A stretch of DNA of 64,000 nucleotides from Alcanivorax sediminis (GTDB taxonomy: Bacteria > Pseudomonadota > Gammaproteobacteria > Pseudomonadales > Alcanivoracaceae). How positions within the stretch are numbered: the first letter of the stretch is position 1; every line of letters starts with the position of its first letter. Position numbers and translations under genes: made by a program. The notes under the pieces are model-generated. The model saw only the letters and a program-made list of their open reading frames with translations. It was not told where the DNA came from and ran no database searches. The stretch is taken from assembly GCF_009601165.1 (NCBI RefSeq), contig NZ_WIRE01000001.1, positions 248,001 through 312,000 of the forward strand, in the 5' to 3' direction. Of this stretch, positions 9,718-19,040 are shown piece by piece.

Positions 9718-10308
9718 TTATTGTGTCCGCATTTCCAGATCCGAAATCCAGATTTTCACTTCGTCATCTTTCGGCTTGACTGCACTGTACGCCTGATAGG
9801 CATCCAGTGCGCATTGGTAATCCTTGATGTAGATATCACACAGCACACCAAGATTCTTGTTGGCGAGCGCAAACTCAGGATATTTTGTCAGGATTTTCTC
9901 GTATGTCTGCCTTGCCTCGACAAACTGTCCCTTTTTCCTGAGGAGCAGTGCATATTCATTGTTGGCCACGGGGTTGTTTGGCTCAATATCCAGGGCAGCC
10001 TGCAATTCTTCTTCGGCCTTGTCCATTTTTTCCAGTTTTTTATAGGCAATCGCCATATTGATACGTGGCACGGCACTGGCGTTATTTTGCGCTACCACCT
10101 TCTCAAGAAGATCAATTCCAGCCTGGTAGTTCTCCTGTTCCATCTGCACCATGGCAGCATTGAACAGCGCATTCTGCTCTTCATTGAGCACAATATTCTC
10201 CCCGGGCTGGGTTGTGGTTCCGGTGCTGGCGCAGCCACCAAGCAACAGGGACAGCGTTATGGCCAAAGTCACCAGCAACAGGGAACGGTGTTGATCTGCC
10301 TTTCTCAT
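9718..10308 (-). CDS. TPR lipoprotein
   Basis: 196 residues. Lipobox 'LLGGC' gives a lipid-attached Cys26; residues after +1 are Ala-Ser, which favours outer-membrane sorting. About four tetratricopeptide repeats follow ('AAMVQMEQENYQAGIDLLEK', 'AIAYKKLEKMDKAEEEL', 'YALLLRKKGQFVEARQTYEK'). Small TPR lipoproteins of this kind act as scaffolds in envelope machines; GltE/AglT of the Myxococcus system is a comparable component. Its ATG overlaps the stop of the large TPR lipoprotein gene (ATGA). Confidence 0.88.
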   Translation of the reverse strand: MRKADQHRSLLLVTLAITLSLLLGGCASTGTTTQPGENIVLNEEQNALFNAAMVQMEQENYQAGIDLLEKVVAQNNASAVPRINMAIAYKKLEKMDKAEEELQAALDIEPNNPVANNEYALLLRKKGQFVEARQTYEKILTKYPEFALANKNLGVLCDIYIKDYQCALDAYQAYSAVKPKDDEVKIWISDLEMRTQ

Positions 10309-13300
10309 AGCGCGGACTCCTCCACCATTTCATTTTCTTCGGCTGCCTCAACGGACTCCGCAGACGCGTCTGCTGCCGCATCGCCGCTCTGGGCAACCGG
10401 CTCACTGACCGACTCCTCAGCGTCAGATGGTTCTTGTGCAGGCTCTTCGACAGCCTCATCGACAACTTGGTTAGCTGCCTGCGCGGCACCGTCTTCCGCT
10501 GCCTCAGCAACGTCCTCGATGACCTCGCTCTCCTGCATCGCGTCATCGCCGATCTGACTGTCTTCTGCCACAACCTCAGCCTCTTCGGCCACTATCTCGG
10601 CCTCAGTCTCAGCCTCTATTGCAGCTTCGGTTTCAACAGCAACGGGCTCGCCCAGATCCTGTACTTCCTCGACCGGCGTGTTGGCCGTCTCCTCCATCAC
10701 TCCGTCATCAACTGGCTCAGCCTCCACGGCGGCCGCCTCTGTGTCCATGTCAGCCTCGCTCTCCATGGAATCGGCTTCGGCCATCGGCGTCTCCATAGGC
10801 ACAGCCTGAATACCGTCCACCTCAAGCGCTGCGGCCGGGGCAGCCACTTCCGCGCCCGCTTCTGCAGCAGGAAGCACCGGCGCCACCGGCAACTGTGGAC
10901 TCACCAGCGACTGGTAGCTGACATTGTTGACGGTGGCAACGAAGCCGCTGCTTTCCTCAAACTTGGCGTAACGCCCCGGCATCAACTTGGAGAGTTTGAC
11001 AATACTCTTGTCCACCCAGACGTTGTAAACGCCCACATCGATGAGCCCCACATTCTTCTCGTGGATGTCGATGGATTTTTCTTCGAACGGATAAGACTGC
11101 TCATCCAGCAGGAATTCATACTGCTGCATTTCCAGTTCGCTCAGTCCGCTTGGGCGCTCTGAATTCAGTAACGAACGGCTAAAGTTGTAGTAAATCTCAG
11201 CGATGTAATACGTTGCCGCCGCGGTAACCTCGCCAATTTCATAGTTCACCAGGTTCCCAAAGGCCGCATTGGCTGCCTTCATGGCATCACGCTTGCGCGC
11301 CAGGCTGGACTGGAATGGCTGGGTCAGCTGCATGGCCGCAAAGTCGTCATACATCGGCTCGGTCAGAATCAGATGCGAGGTACCCGCCAGGTAACGCATA
11401 CGATCTGAGCGATCCTCAGGTGCGGCCTGGTTATAGACATACACCATGGCATTCAGCTCGTTGTGATACCCGGAAGTGTCACCCCGCTTCTTGAGTACGC
11501 CGGCAATCGCATTATGCATTTCCATCACCGGCTCACGCGGTGCCGGGAAGTACTTGATAAAGCGACGACGCACTTCGATCGCCTTGTCGGTATTGTCGAC
11601 TTCCATATAGAGATCGGCAGCCACCTTCAGGGCCTCGCGACGAATTGCCTCATCATCGCTTTCACTTTCGATGCGCTCGTATTCTGCCGCCGCCAGTTCC
11701 AGCTTGCCGTCTTCGCTGTAAACCTGAGCCAGCTTCTTGGTGACATCAGCCTGCAGCTCGTGACCCGGATAGTTGTTGCGGAACGCATTCAGCACACTGG
11801 CAGAACGGCCCCAGTCTTCCAGCTTGATCAGCGCGGTCGCTGCATCGTAATCCGCGGAAGGGCGAAGCTTGGATTGTGGCGCTGCCTGCCCCACACGCAG
11901 GAAGTGCTCAGCCGCTACCAGGAACTCACCCTGCTCATTAGCCTGCTCGCCCTGCTTGTAGATAGAGGCGGCCAGGTTTTCCACCAGCTCCTTGCGAGTC
12001 GGGTCTTCCGGCGCCGTCAAGTTGAGCACGTTCTGGTAAGCGGCTTCCGCATCGGCAAACTGCTTCAACTCAAACGAGGAGTGCGCAACGATCAACCAGC
12101 CAGAACGACGCTCTTCCTGCGGCGCCTGCGGGAACATCTCCAGCATCTTTCGACCGGTAGTGACCGCAAAGCCGTAATCCTTCATGGCGAAGATATCTTC
12201 CAGCGCAGCGTTCATGACCAGCGACGCTTTTTCATGCTGCGGGAAGGCCTCAGAGAACCGCAGTGAACTGCGAATCACATCGCGCTTAACCGGGTCTTTC
12301 TGTTCTTCAGCCGTGACTTCCAGATTTTTACGATGGGTATACACCGCCGCGTAACCGGCAGCGGACGCCTTCTCATGGGCCGGGTAGTCATACGCGGTAC
12401 GCTCATATTCCAGCGCGGCCTCATGATAGGACTTGTTCTCCAGCAACAGGTCGGCCAGCTGATAGTTCATCACCGGCGCCTGAGTATCTTTCGGGAAGGA
12501 ATCCAGGAACTCGTGGTACCAGTGCTGTGCTTCCACAAAGTTGTCGGCACGCTGCTTCACGAAATCCTTGTTCTGGTACATGGCGTGGTAATAGTTCGCC
12601 AATTCTGTGAGCGTGGATTTCAGCAGCGCCAGTACGTCGGGGTAGGAATCCACCTCGAAGTGCTGCCAATATCTGGATTTCAGACCATAGCTGGTCGCGA
12701 ATTCCTTGTTGGCCTCGATGACCAGCTTGGGGAAGCCCCCCTTCTTGTAGATCTCGATAACGCGCATATCAAAGTGCGGCGCCACCTTGTGGTAAGGGTT
12801 CAGCTCAACGAAGGTCTTGTAGGACGATGCGGCATCCGCATAGCGACGCTTTTCCAGATAGTGCTCGCCCAGGTTCCGGTAGATGTCCACCTCATAGCTG
12901 CGCTCACCATGCTTCTCAAAGTATTCCACCACGGAATCCGGCCCACCCATGGCCGAGAAGCTCAGACTGATCACACGGAAGGTATCGTCGATACGCTTCT
13001 GCTCAATGTCATCATCCGGGTTATCAAAGTCGTAGCCGATGTTGATCTTGTGATCGAGCAGGGCCACGAACTGATTCATGGCCTCTTCCAGCATATCCTG
13101 CTTATAGAAAGTCCAGCCGAGCTTGTAGAGGGATAACTCGTAGTAAAAAGAGCTTGGCCCCATATTGACGATGGCCAGGTAGGCATTTTCTGCCTCCAGG
13201 TATTTTTTGCGGGTGAAGTAATATTCACCACGACGGAACTGGACTTCATCAATGTAGGACGAGTTCGGGTATTCCGCAGCAATGCGGTTCATGACTTCGA

Positions 13301-13913
13301 TGGCCTCATCCACACGACCCAGTTCTTCATAGGCACGGGTCATCTGATAAAGCACCTGGTCATTGCGCTCGTACATCGGGTACTTCTCAAGCAACTGCTT
13401 GTAGAGCCCAATCGCTTCTTCCGCGCTCTGGTTTTCCAGACCATCCGCCACCTGATCGCCGGTGGCATTGGTGGGCAGGTCTGTCTGGGTAGCCCGGCTT
13501 TCGAAGTCCGACTCAGACTCCTTGTCGCCTACCATTGCCATGCCAGACCCGGCAGCCGCCGTCGGCGCCTGCAGTGCAGATTTTTCTGGTGCGTCCATGG
13601 GCGCCGCAGAAGCCGCCCCGGTCACCGGTGCCGTCACACCCACCCCCGGGCTCTCGAAGGTGCCGTATTCCCGCTCGATCTTGAGGTCCGCGAGACGACG
13701 GATCGCTTCCGGGGTCATGGCCGATTCCGGCGTTTCTTCCAGGAAGTTCTGGTAACCCTGCATGGCCTTTTCGATGCCGCCTTCAATCACCTCATCGGAG
13801 AGATCCAGCTTCACATTACGCAATTCGGCCAGGGTGCCCTTCTCCGATACGGAGGCACAGGAAGCCAGCATGACCGAGGCGGCCAGCAAACCGACAAAAC
13901 GGGATGGCATCAT
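10305..13913 (-). CDS. Large TPR lipoprotein with long acidic tail
   Basis: 1,202 residues. Lipobox 'MLASC' puts the lipid on Cys19. About 180-900 is a long superhelix of TPR units ('YKQLLEKYPMYERNDQVLYQM', 'AIEVMNRIAAEYPN', 'AASSYKTFVELNPY', 'AAEYERIESESDDEAIRR'). From about 1010 the chain is almost only Glu, Asp, Ala, Val, Ser and Pro, a strongly acidic unstructured tail of some 190 residues. The N-terminal 80-180 is Ala/Pro/Met-rich linker. It is probably an outer-membrane-anchored scaffold. Both ends overlap neighbouring genes by four bases (ATGA), so the three TPR genes are translated as a unit. The closest known analogues by architecture are GltD/GltE-type proteins; direct homology was not tested. 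Confidence 0.88.
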   Translation of the reverse strand: MMPSRFVGLLAASVMLASCASVSEKGTLAELRNVKLDLSDEVIEGGIEKAMQGYQNFLEETPESAMTPEAIRRLADLKIEREYGTFESPGVGVTAPVTGAASAAPMDAPEKSALQAPTAAAGSGMAMVGDKESESDFESRATQTDLPTNATGDQVADGLENQSAEEAIGLYKQLLEKYPMYERNDQVLYQMTRAYEELGRVDEAIEVMNRIAAEYPNSSYIDEVQFRRGEYYFTRKKYLEAENAYLAIVNMGPSSFYYELSLYKLGWTFYKQDMLEEAMNQFVALLDHKINIGYDFDNPDDDIEQKRIDDTFRVISLSFSAMGGPDSVVEYFEKHGERSYEVDIYRNLGEHYLEKRRYADAASSYKTFVELNPYHKVAPHFDMRVIEIYKKGGFPKLVIEANKEFATSYGLKSRYWQHFEVDSYPDVLALLKSTLTELANYYHAMYQNKDFVKQRADNFVEAQHWYHEFLDSFPKDTQAPVMNYQLADLLLENKSYHEAALEYERTAYDYPAHEKASAAGYAAVYTHRKNLEVTAEEQKDPVKRDVIRSSLRFSEAFPQHEKASLVMNAALEDIFAMKDYGFAVTTGRKMLEMFPQAPQEERRSGWLIVAHSSFELKQFADAEAAYQNVLNLTAPEDPTRKELVENLAASIYKQGEQANEQGEFLVAAEHFLRVGQAAPQSKLRPSADYDAATALIKLEDWGRSASVLNAFRNNYPGHELQADVTKKLAQVYSEDGKLELAAAEYERIESESDDEAIRREALKVAADLYMEVDNTDKAIEVRRRFIKYFPAPREPVMEMHNAIAGVLKKRGDTSGYHNELNAMVYVYNQAAPEDRSDRMRYLAGTSHLILTEPMYDDFAAMQLTQPFQSSLARKRDAMKAANAAFGNLVNYEIGEVTAAATYYIAEIYYNFSRSLLNSERPSGLSELEMQQYEFLLDEQSYPFEEKSIDIHEKNVGLIDVGVYNVWVDKSIVKLSKLMPGRYAKFEESSGFVATVNNVSYQSLVSPQLPVAPVLPAAEAGAEVAAPAAALEVDGIQAVPMETPMAEADSMESEADMDTEAAAVEAEPVDDGVMEETANTPVEEVQDLGEPVAVETEAAIEAETEAEIVAEEAEVVAEDSQIGDDAMQESEVIEDVAEAAEDGAAQAANQVVDEAVEEPAQEPSDAEESVSEPVAQSGDAAADASAESVEAAEENEMVEESAL

Positions 13914-15919
13914 TGTGCTTCGCCCTCCACGTCCACGGGTTTCTCATCCGTTTGCTCTTCGGCTTCAGCCTCAGACGGTTCGTCAGAAGAGGTGTCGGCT
14001 TCCTTATTCGCCTCAATGGCTTTCATCATTTTTTGCTGCGCCGCGTCCTGCTGCGCCTTCACAGCCCGGTCATAGCTTTCTGCCATCGCGAAGCGAGCCT
14101 GAATCTGATACTGATCAATACGATCACGGCGCTGCTGCAGTTCGTTGATAGCCAGCTTCTCCAGCATATGACCCACCCCGTTCATGAGGTGCGCTACGGT
14201 CTTGTTGGCACGGTCGATCTTGGCCCGAGCCCTGACAATCTGATCTTCGTAACCCTGATAACTCTGCGTGGCTGCCTGGCGGGTTCGCACGTAGGAGGCA
14301 TAGATGGTCTCCATCCGCTGCACGTCCGCCTCCAGCTCCTGGAGATGCTCAAAGGCTTCGGTCAAACGATCCTGGTAATCCAGACTCACATCCCAGCGCA
14401 GCACGCCCCGCAAGCGGGCAATGCGCCGACGAGCTTCTTCACCGGAAGGCGTGTCGTCATTGCGGTACTGCTCTTCGAGCTGATCGAGCTGCATGGACAC
14501 AATGCGCTCATCGGCGGTGACCAGCATTTCGGGTTGAGGCGCCACCAGCAACCGCTCCAGGCGGCTCTTGATGCTGTCGCGCTGCTCCATCCGCAGCAAA
14601 ATCCGCGAGTCCAGCTCGCGGAAACGGGCATCAATCCCTGGCAGCAGCGGCTCGTAATAACGGCGACGCATTTCGATCATATCTTCGTAAGCATCCAGAT
14701 TATCGACCCAGGCGATCATGCGACGGCGCATATCTTCCAGATCCAGGTAGTTTTTCAACAACACCTGAAAGTCGTTGGACGCCATCAGATCCATCAGATA
14801 GAAGGTTTCCGGGGTCTCTGGCAACTCACGCAAACGAATCAACCAGTTACTGTCCAGTTTGATTTCTTCACGCACCATGGCCTTGAAGAAATTGCCATTA
14901 CGGATACTTTCGATGGAATCGTTAAGACGGGTTTTCTCGACACTGAACGCATCCAGCGCACTGCCATACAACAGAGCCGCGCGGCCATGCATCTCCAGAT
15001 TGGCATAGGCATAGGGCACACCCAGCAAACTTTCCTGTACGGCTTTGTTGGTGGGGTTGCGTTTGAAAAGAATGGTCCAGGGCACCAGAGCACGATCAAA
15101 ACGCTGCGCCGCCACATCGGACCAACCGGATCCCAGCAGCGCCTTGTTGGAGAAGGGCCCCTCCAGTCGCACCCGGTCCAGATACTGCTTGGCCTCTTCC
15201 GGTTGCTCGGCCTCCAGCAGTCGATAACCCAGCACCAGATTCGCCTTGTCGCGAATGCCCAGTGAAGGCTCGTCTTTCTTGCTGACCTGAATCTGGCCAG
15301 TCTTGTCCAGCTGCGCCAGACCCTTCTTCTCTTCGCCGGACAGAATCAGGGCAATACCGCGGTTGTAGCCGGCAAAGCCTTCATAGCCCGGCTCTTTTTC
15401 CAGCTTTTCCAGAATATCAATGGCTTCGCTGAAGCGGCCATTCACTGTGTAGATCTGGGCGCGCAACAGACGTTCATCATTACGCACGCTTTCCGGCACG
15501 GTGCCTTCGATGCGGTCGATGGTGTGTATCGCATTCAGTTTCTCACCCTTTTCATAAAAAATCCGGGCAAGTCGATAAGCCGCTTCGTTCTTGATCTGTT
15601 GATCCACATCGCCTTCGAGCACCGCCTGGATAGCGCGGCCCGCTTTACGATGCATGCGGTAGGAAAGTTCAAAATCGCCGACGGAGAATTCCGCGTAATT
15701 GGAATCAATGTGCAATGGATCGAGCATCCGCTCATCCACTCGGTAGTACTGCTCCAGCTCCGCATCCAGCCGGGAGATAGCGTCAAAGTACAACCCTTGC
15801 TGGGCATAATAGAACGCTTCCCCCAGGAACAGGTCCCGCGGCTGCTGATCGGAAGTGTCTTCAGCCCAGGCCGGCACCATGGCGCACAGCCCGAACAGCA
15901 CAATGTGTCGGAAGGCCAT
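13910..15919 (-). CDS. Periplasmic TPR/coiled-coil protein of the Agl-Glt-like operon
   Basis: 669 residues. Signal peptide 1-19 ending 'PAWA', then TPR-like repeats (30-330: 'AFYYAQQGLYFDAISRL', 'AAYRLARIFYEKGEKLNAI', 'FSEAIDILEKLEKEPG'), a helical, coiled-coil-prone stretch (about 400-610, rich in Arg, Glu, Gln) and a Glu/Asp-rich tail after 630. No catalytic motif is seen. It starts 3 bases after the preceding gene and its stop overlaps the next start. Likely a periplasmic scaffold linking the inner-membrane motor to the TPR lipoproteins. Confidence 0.87.
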   Translation of the reverse strand: MAFRHIVLFGLCAMVPAWAEDTSDQQPRDLFLGEAFYYAQQGLYFDAISRLDAELEQYYRVDERMLDPLHIDSNYAEFSVGDFELSYRMHRKAGRAIQAVLEGDVDQQIKNEAAYRLARIFYEKGEKLNAIHTIDRIEGTVPESVRNDERLLRAQIYTVNGRFSEAIDILEKLEKEPGYEGFAGYNRGIALILSGEEKKGLAQLDKTGQIQVSKKDEPSLGIRDKANLVLGYRLLEAEQPEEAKQYLDRVRLEGPFSNKALLGSGWSDVAAQRFDRALVPWTILFKRNPTNKAVQESLLGVPYAYANLEMHGRAALLYGSALDAFSVEKTRLNDSIESIRNGNFFKAMVREEIKLDSNWLIRLRELPETPETFYLMDLMASNDFQVLLKNYLDLEDMRRRMIAWVDNLDAYEDMIEMRRRYYEPLLPGIDARFRELDSRILLRMEQRDSIKSRLERLLVAPQPEMLVTADERIVSMQLDQLEEQYRNDDTPSGEEARRRIARLRGVLRWDVSLDYQDRLTEAFEHLQELEADVQRMETIYASYVRTRQAATQSYQGYEDQIVRARAKIDRANKTVAHLMNGVGHMLEKLAINELQQRRDRIDQYQIQARFAMAESYDRAVKAQQDAAQQKMMKAIEANKEADTSSDEPSEAEAEEQTDEKPVDVEGEAQ

Positions 15920-15922
15920 GAA

Positions 15923-16429
15923 TTACCGGTCTTTGAAGTTAATGGTGTTGCCCGATTCGAACAGGGTGATCTCTACCAGGCTGGGACCCTGTGCCTTGTT
16001 AAAGGTATGGGTCGCGGTTTCCTGAAAATCCTTACCGGATACGGTCACTTCCAGCTTGTGCTGGCCCGCACGGACATTGCCGGTGTAGATACGCTGAACA
16101 CCGCCGGTTTGCAGCGCTTCCAGCTCCTTATGGGTATAAACGTGATGCATGACATCCTCGCCATCCACACGGATGTCCACGGAGTCCACACGCTTGCCCT
16201 GATCCCCGGCCATGGAGACAAAGACGGATACCTGGGTATTGGAAGGGTAAATCAGCTTTTCTTCCAGCTGCAAAAGCTCAGTCGAAATGGCCAACACATC
16301 CTGCTTGATGTCCTGAACCTGCTCGTCCAGCCCCTTGATCTTGTCGCGAGAAACGCCCTCGGCAGCCGTCGCCAGCTGCGCCAGCACCAGCATCATTGCC
16401 AGTGCAATGCCCTTCATTACTTCAAACAT
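15923..16429 (-). CDS. Small exported protein, first gene of the Agl-Glt-like operon
   Basis: 168 residues from the ATG at 16429, which has GGGG five bases upstream; an in-frame ATG at 16480 would add 17 basic residues before the signal peptide, and another at 16417 is possible. Signal peptide ('GIALAMMLVLAQLATA'), a short coiled coil ('KGLDEQVQDIKQDVLAI'), then a beta-rich C-terminal part ('SVFVSMAGDQGKRVDSVDI', 'AGQHKLEVTVSGKDFQE'), probably an Ig-like or PEGA-like domain. GltC-type components of the gliding machine are also small exported proteins, but I cannot claim homology. Transcription of the whole operon must start in 16430-16758. Confidence 0.82.
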   Translation of the reverse strand: MFEVMKGIALAMMLVLAQLATAAEGVSRDKIKGLDEQVQDIKQDVLAISTELLQLEEKLIYPSNTQVSVFVSMAGDQGKRVDSVDIRVDGEDVMHHVYTHKELEALQTGGVQRIYTGNVRAGQHKLEVTVSGKDFQETATHTFNKAQGPSLVEITLFESGNTINFKDR

Positions 16430-16758
16430 ATCGACCCCGGGGCGAGCCCCTTCCAGAATTCTTTTAGCACATCTGACCATGCCCGGATCGTCAAATCCTC
16501 CGACTGGTCCTCATTTTTGTAAGTTGAAAGGATTATTTTTTGAGAAATAACAAGTACCTAGCTGACAACCTTAAAGCATGATATTCAAATGAAACATATT
16601 GAATAGAAGGAGAGAATCAAAGCCCGTTCCACCCCGCCATGACTACCGTTCATAGGTCTGCACCGCCATTTTTGTGATCTACATCACGCGGCGAACACCC
16701 CCTCCCCAGCCCCCGAAAAATCCGGCACACTGCCCCCAACACGGAAATTCGAGGCAGT

Positions 16759-17658
16759 ATGAATACCCACCTCAGCAATGGACTGAACATTATCAAACGC
16801 GCGGGACGCCTGTGGCTGGACAGCAATGCTGGCAGTTACGCCGGCTCCCTGGCCTTTTTTACCCTGTTTTCCCTGGCTCCGGTGATTATTCTCGCGGTGA
16901 AGGTGATCTCCCTGGTGATGACCAGTGATGCCGCCCTTGCCCAGATCCTTTCGCAGCTGGAACATACCGTAGGCCCCGCCGCCACGGAAGAAATTCGTAA
17001 TCTGATTGCCAAGACCCAGGCCCCGAGCCGGGGCATGCTGGCAGGCTCACTGAGCTTGCTGGTCATCATCGTTGGTGCCACCACCGTCTTCGCCCAGATG
17101 CAGCGCTCCATGAATACCATCTGGGATGTGGCCCCACGCCCCTCCCGCAACACCATTCTTGCCCTGATCAAGAGTCGCCTGCTGTCGCTGACGGTGGTCA
17201 TCTCACTGGGGTTCGTGCTGCTGGTATCGTTGCTGCTGAATGTGTTGGTACATACATTGATGGCCTACGCTCAGGACTGGATTCCTTTCAGCGGCAGCCT
17301 GGCCGTCACCATGGAGATCCTGGTATCGCTCACGGTGATCACCTTGCTGTTCGCCACCATGTTCCGGGTGCTGCCCGATGTGGTGTTGCGATGGAATGAC
17401 GTACTGATCGCCGCCCTGATAACAGCCGTGCTGTTTTCCATCGGCCGCGCCCTGATTGCCCTCTATCTCACCTATACCGCCACCGCCTCCTCCTACGGTG
17501 CGGCCGGCTCTCTGGTCGTGCTGCTAATGTGGGTTTATTACTCCTCGATGATCCTGCTGTTCGGCGCCGCGCTGGCCAGGGCCATCTGCGAACATCGCAA
17601 TGTGATAGTGCGCCCCCGCAGTACAGCCATTCGCGTACGCCGAGAACTGGTTCACTGA
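16759..17658 (+). CDS. YihY/BrkB family inner-membrane protein
   Basis: 299 residues, six hydrophobic helices, with the family landmarks 'AGSLAFFTLFSLAPVIILA' near the first helix, 'NTIWDV' in the middle and 'YGAAGSLVVLLMWVYYSSMI' near the fifth helix. Members were once called ribonuclease BN or virulence factor BrkB; today they are seen as a poorly understood transporter or envelope family. GAGGCAGT lies upstream of the ATG. Divergent from the Agl-Glt-like operon with a shared 330-base control region. Confidence 0.93.
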   Translation: MNTHLSNGLNIIKRAGRLWLDSNAGSYAGSLAFFTLFSLAPVIILAVKVISLVMTSDAALAQILSQLEHTVGPAATEEIRNLIAKTQAPSRGMLAGSLSLLVIIVGATTVFAQMQRSMNTIWDVAPRPSRNTILALIKSRLLSLTVVISLGFVLLVSLLLNVLVHTLMAYAQDWIPFSGSLAVTMEILVSLTVITLLFATMFRVLPDVVLRWNDVLIAALITAVLFSIGRALIALYLTYTATASSYGAAGSLVVLLMWVYYSSMILLFGAALARAICEHRNVIVRPRSTAIRVRRELVH

Positions 17659-17736
17659 GTTTTTTACAGCCCTGCCCGATCTGGGCAGGTATCCTTGGCG
17701 TTTACCCGTTCCACCCACCCTGCTGCCGGAGAGTGC

Positions 17737-18960
17737 ATGTCCGCTGTACGCCTGCTTCCCCTTGTTGTTCCCGCCCTGCTACTGGCCCAGCCTTCGTTTG
17801 CTGAAGACACCGAGGCCACGCTCACTGAGGAGGCATTCCGTGAGTGCGTTACCACGCTGGAAGCCGATGCCATCAGCATTGGCTTGCCGGAAAAAACCGT
17901 CAGAACAAGCCTGGCCGGGGTGAGCCTCAATCAAAAAGTGATTGAGCTGGATCGCAGCCAGCCGGAATTCACCAGCAGTTTTGCCGACTACTACACCCGC
18001 CGGGTCAGCGACACCCGTGTCAAAACGGGTCGCGAACGTTACCAGGAGCTGCAGCCGCTGCTGCGCGAGCTGACCCGCGAGTACGGCGTTCCAGGTCACT
18101 ACCTGGTGGCATTCTGGGGGCTGGAAACCAATTACGGCGGCTACCTGGGCTACATTCCCACCCTGGACGCCCTGGCCACCCTGGCCTGTGAAGGCCGTCG
18201 CGGCGAGTACTTCAAGGGCGAACTGTTCAATGCCCTGCGCATTGTCGATGCGGGCGATGCCCGCGCCGACACCATGAAAGGTTCCTGGGCCGGAGCCATG
18301 GGCCAAACCCAGTTCATGCCCGCGATCTTCCTGCGCTACGCCACCGACCACGACAAAGATGGCCGCCGGGATCTATGGGGCAGCCGGGAGGATGCACTGG
18401 CATCCGCAGCCAACTTCCTGCGAGATCTGGGCTGGGAGAAGGAACAGCGCTGGGGCCGGGAGATTTCCCTGCCCGACAACTTCGATTACTCACTGACCGG
18501 CCTGGGCGGCAAACGCAGCCTGGCGGAATGGGCCAGACTGGGCGTGACGATGCCCAATGGCAGTCCGCTGCCAAACGCTGAGATGCAAGCCGCCGTGATT
18601 GTTCCCTCCGGACACAACGGGCCCGCCTTCCTCGCCTACCAGAACTTCCGCGTGATCATGGGCTGGAACCGCTCCGTTGCCTACGCACTGGCGGTGGGAC
18701 GTCTGGCCGACCGCATTGCCGGCGCTGGCGAATTGAGTGTGGCGCCGGTTCCGGCGCCGCGGCTGAATCGGGAACAGGTCATGGCGGTTCAGCGTACACT
18801 GAACACCCAGGGCCACGATGCAGGCCCCGAAGACGGCCTCATGGGCCCCGGCACCCGCAAAGCCATTGCCCGCTATCAGCAAGCCAACGGCATGGTGCCG
18901 GACGGCTTCCCTGACGCCGAGGTACTGAAAGCGCTGGGCGTGCTCGATACCGGCGAATAG
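17737..18960 (+). CDS. MltB-family lytic murein transglycosylase with peptidoglycan-binding domain
   Basis: 407 residues from the ATG at 17737 (GGAG seven bases upstream); an earlier in-frame ATG at 17695 lacks a ribosome site and would mask the signal peptide. Signal peptide 1-22 ends 'SFA' with no lipobox, so a soluble periplasmic form. The catalytic Glu130 sits in 'FWGLETNYGGYLG'; 'SWAGAMGQTQFMPAIF' (184-198) is the second family signature. Residues 346-402 form a PG-binding-1 domain ('VQRTLNTQGHDAG', 'GPGTRKAIARYQ'). It cleaves the glycan strand between MurNAc and GlcNAc, giving 1,6-anhydro ends. The layout fits the SltB/MltB-like family of pseudomonads. Confidence 0.95.
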   Translation: MSAVRLLPLVVPALLLAQPSFAEDTEATLTEEAFRECVTTLEADAISIGLPEKTVRTSLAGVSLNQKVIELDRSQPEFTSSFADYYTRRVSDTRVKTGRERYQELQPLLRELTREYGVPGHYLVAFWGLETNYGGYLGYIPTLDALATLACEGRRGEYFKGELFNALRIVDAGDARADTMKGSWAGAMGQTQFMPAIFLRYATDHDKDGRRDLWGSREDALASAANFLRDLGWEKEQRWGREISLPDNFDYSLTGLGGKRSLAEWARLGVTMPNGSPLPNAEMQAAVIVPSGHNGPAFLAYQNFRVIMGWNRSVAYALAVGRLADRIAGAGELSVAPVPAPRLNREQVMAVQRTLNTQGHDAGPEDGLMGPGTRKAIARYQQANGMVPDGFPDAEVLKALGVLDTGE

Positions 18961-19040
18961 CGCCATCGGCCACGGGCAGCGGGTGCACCTGACCCACTGT
19001 CCGTGGCATGCTCTTGGTTCGTCTCAACCGGAGCGACCCC

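Noticed and set aside
9352-10557. 401-codon plus-strand ORF across the TPR lipoprotein and 93-aa genes
   Set aside because: It spans three real minus-strand genes with TPRs, lipobox and overlaps; its own product has no domain.
13904-15265. 453-codon plus-strand ORF over the periplasmic TPR gene
   Set aside because: His/Gln-rich mirror frame of a well supported gene.
17668-17690. Terminator CCTGCCC-GATCT-GGGCAGG after the YihY gene
   Set aside because: The T run lies before, not after, the hairpin on the plus strand and no minus gene ends here.
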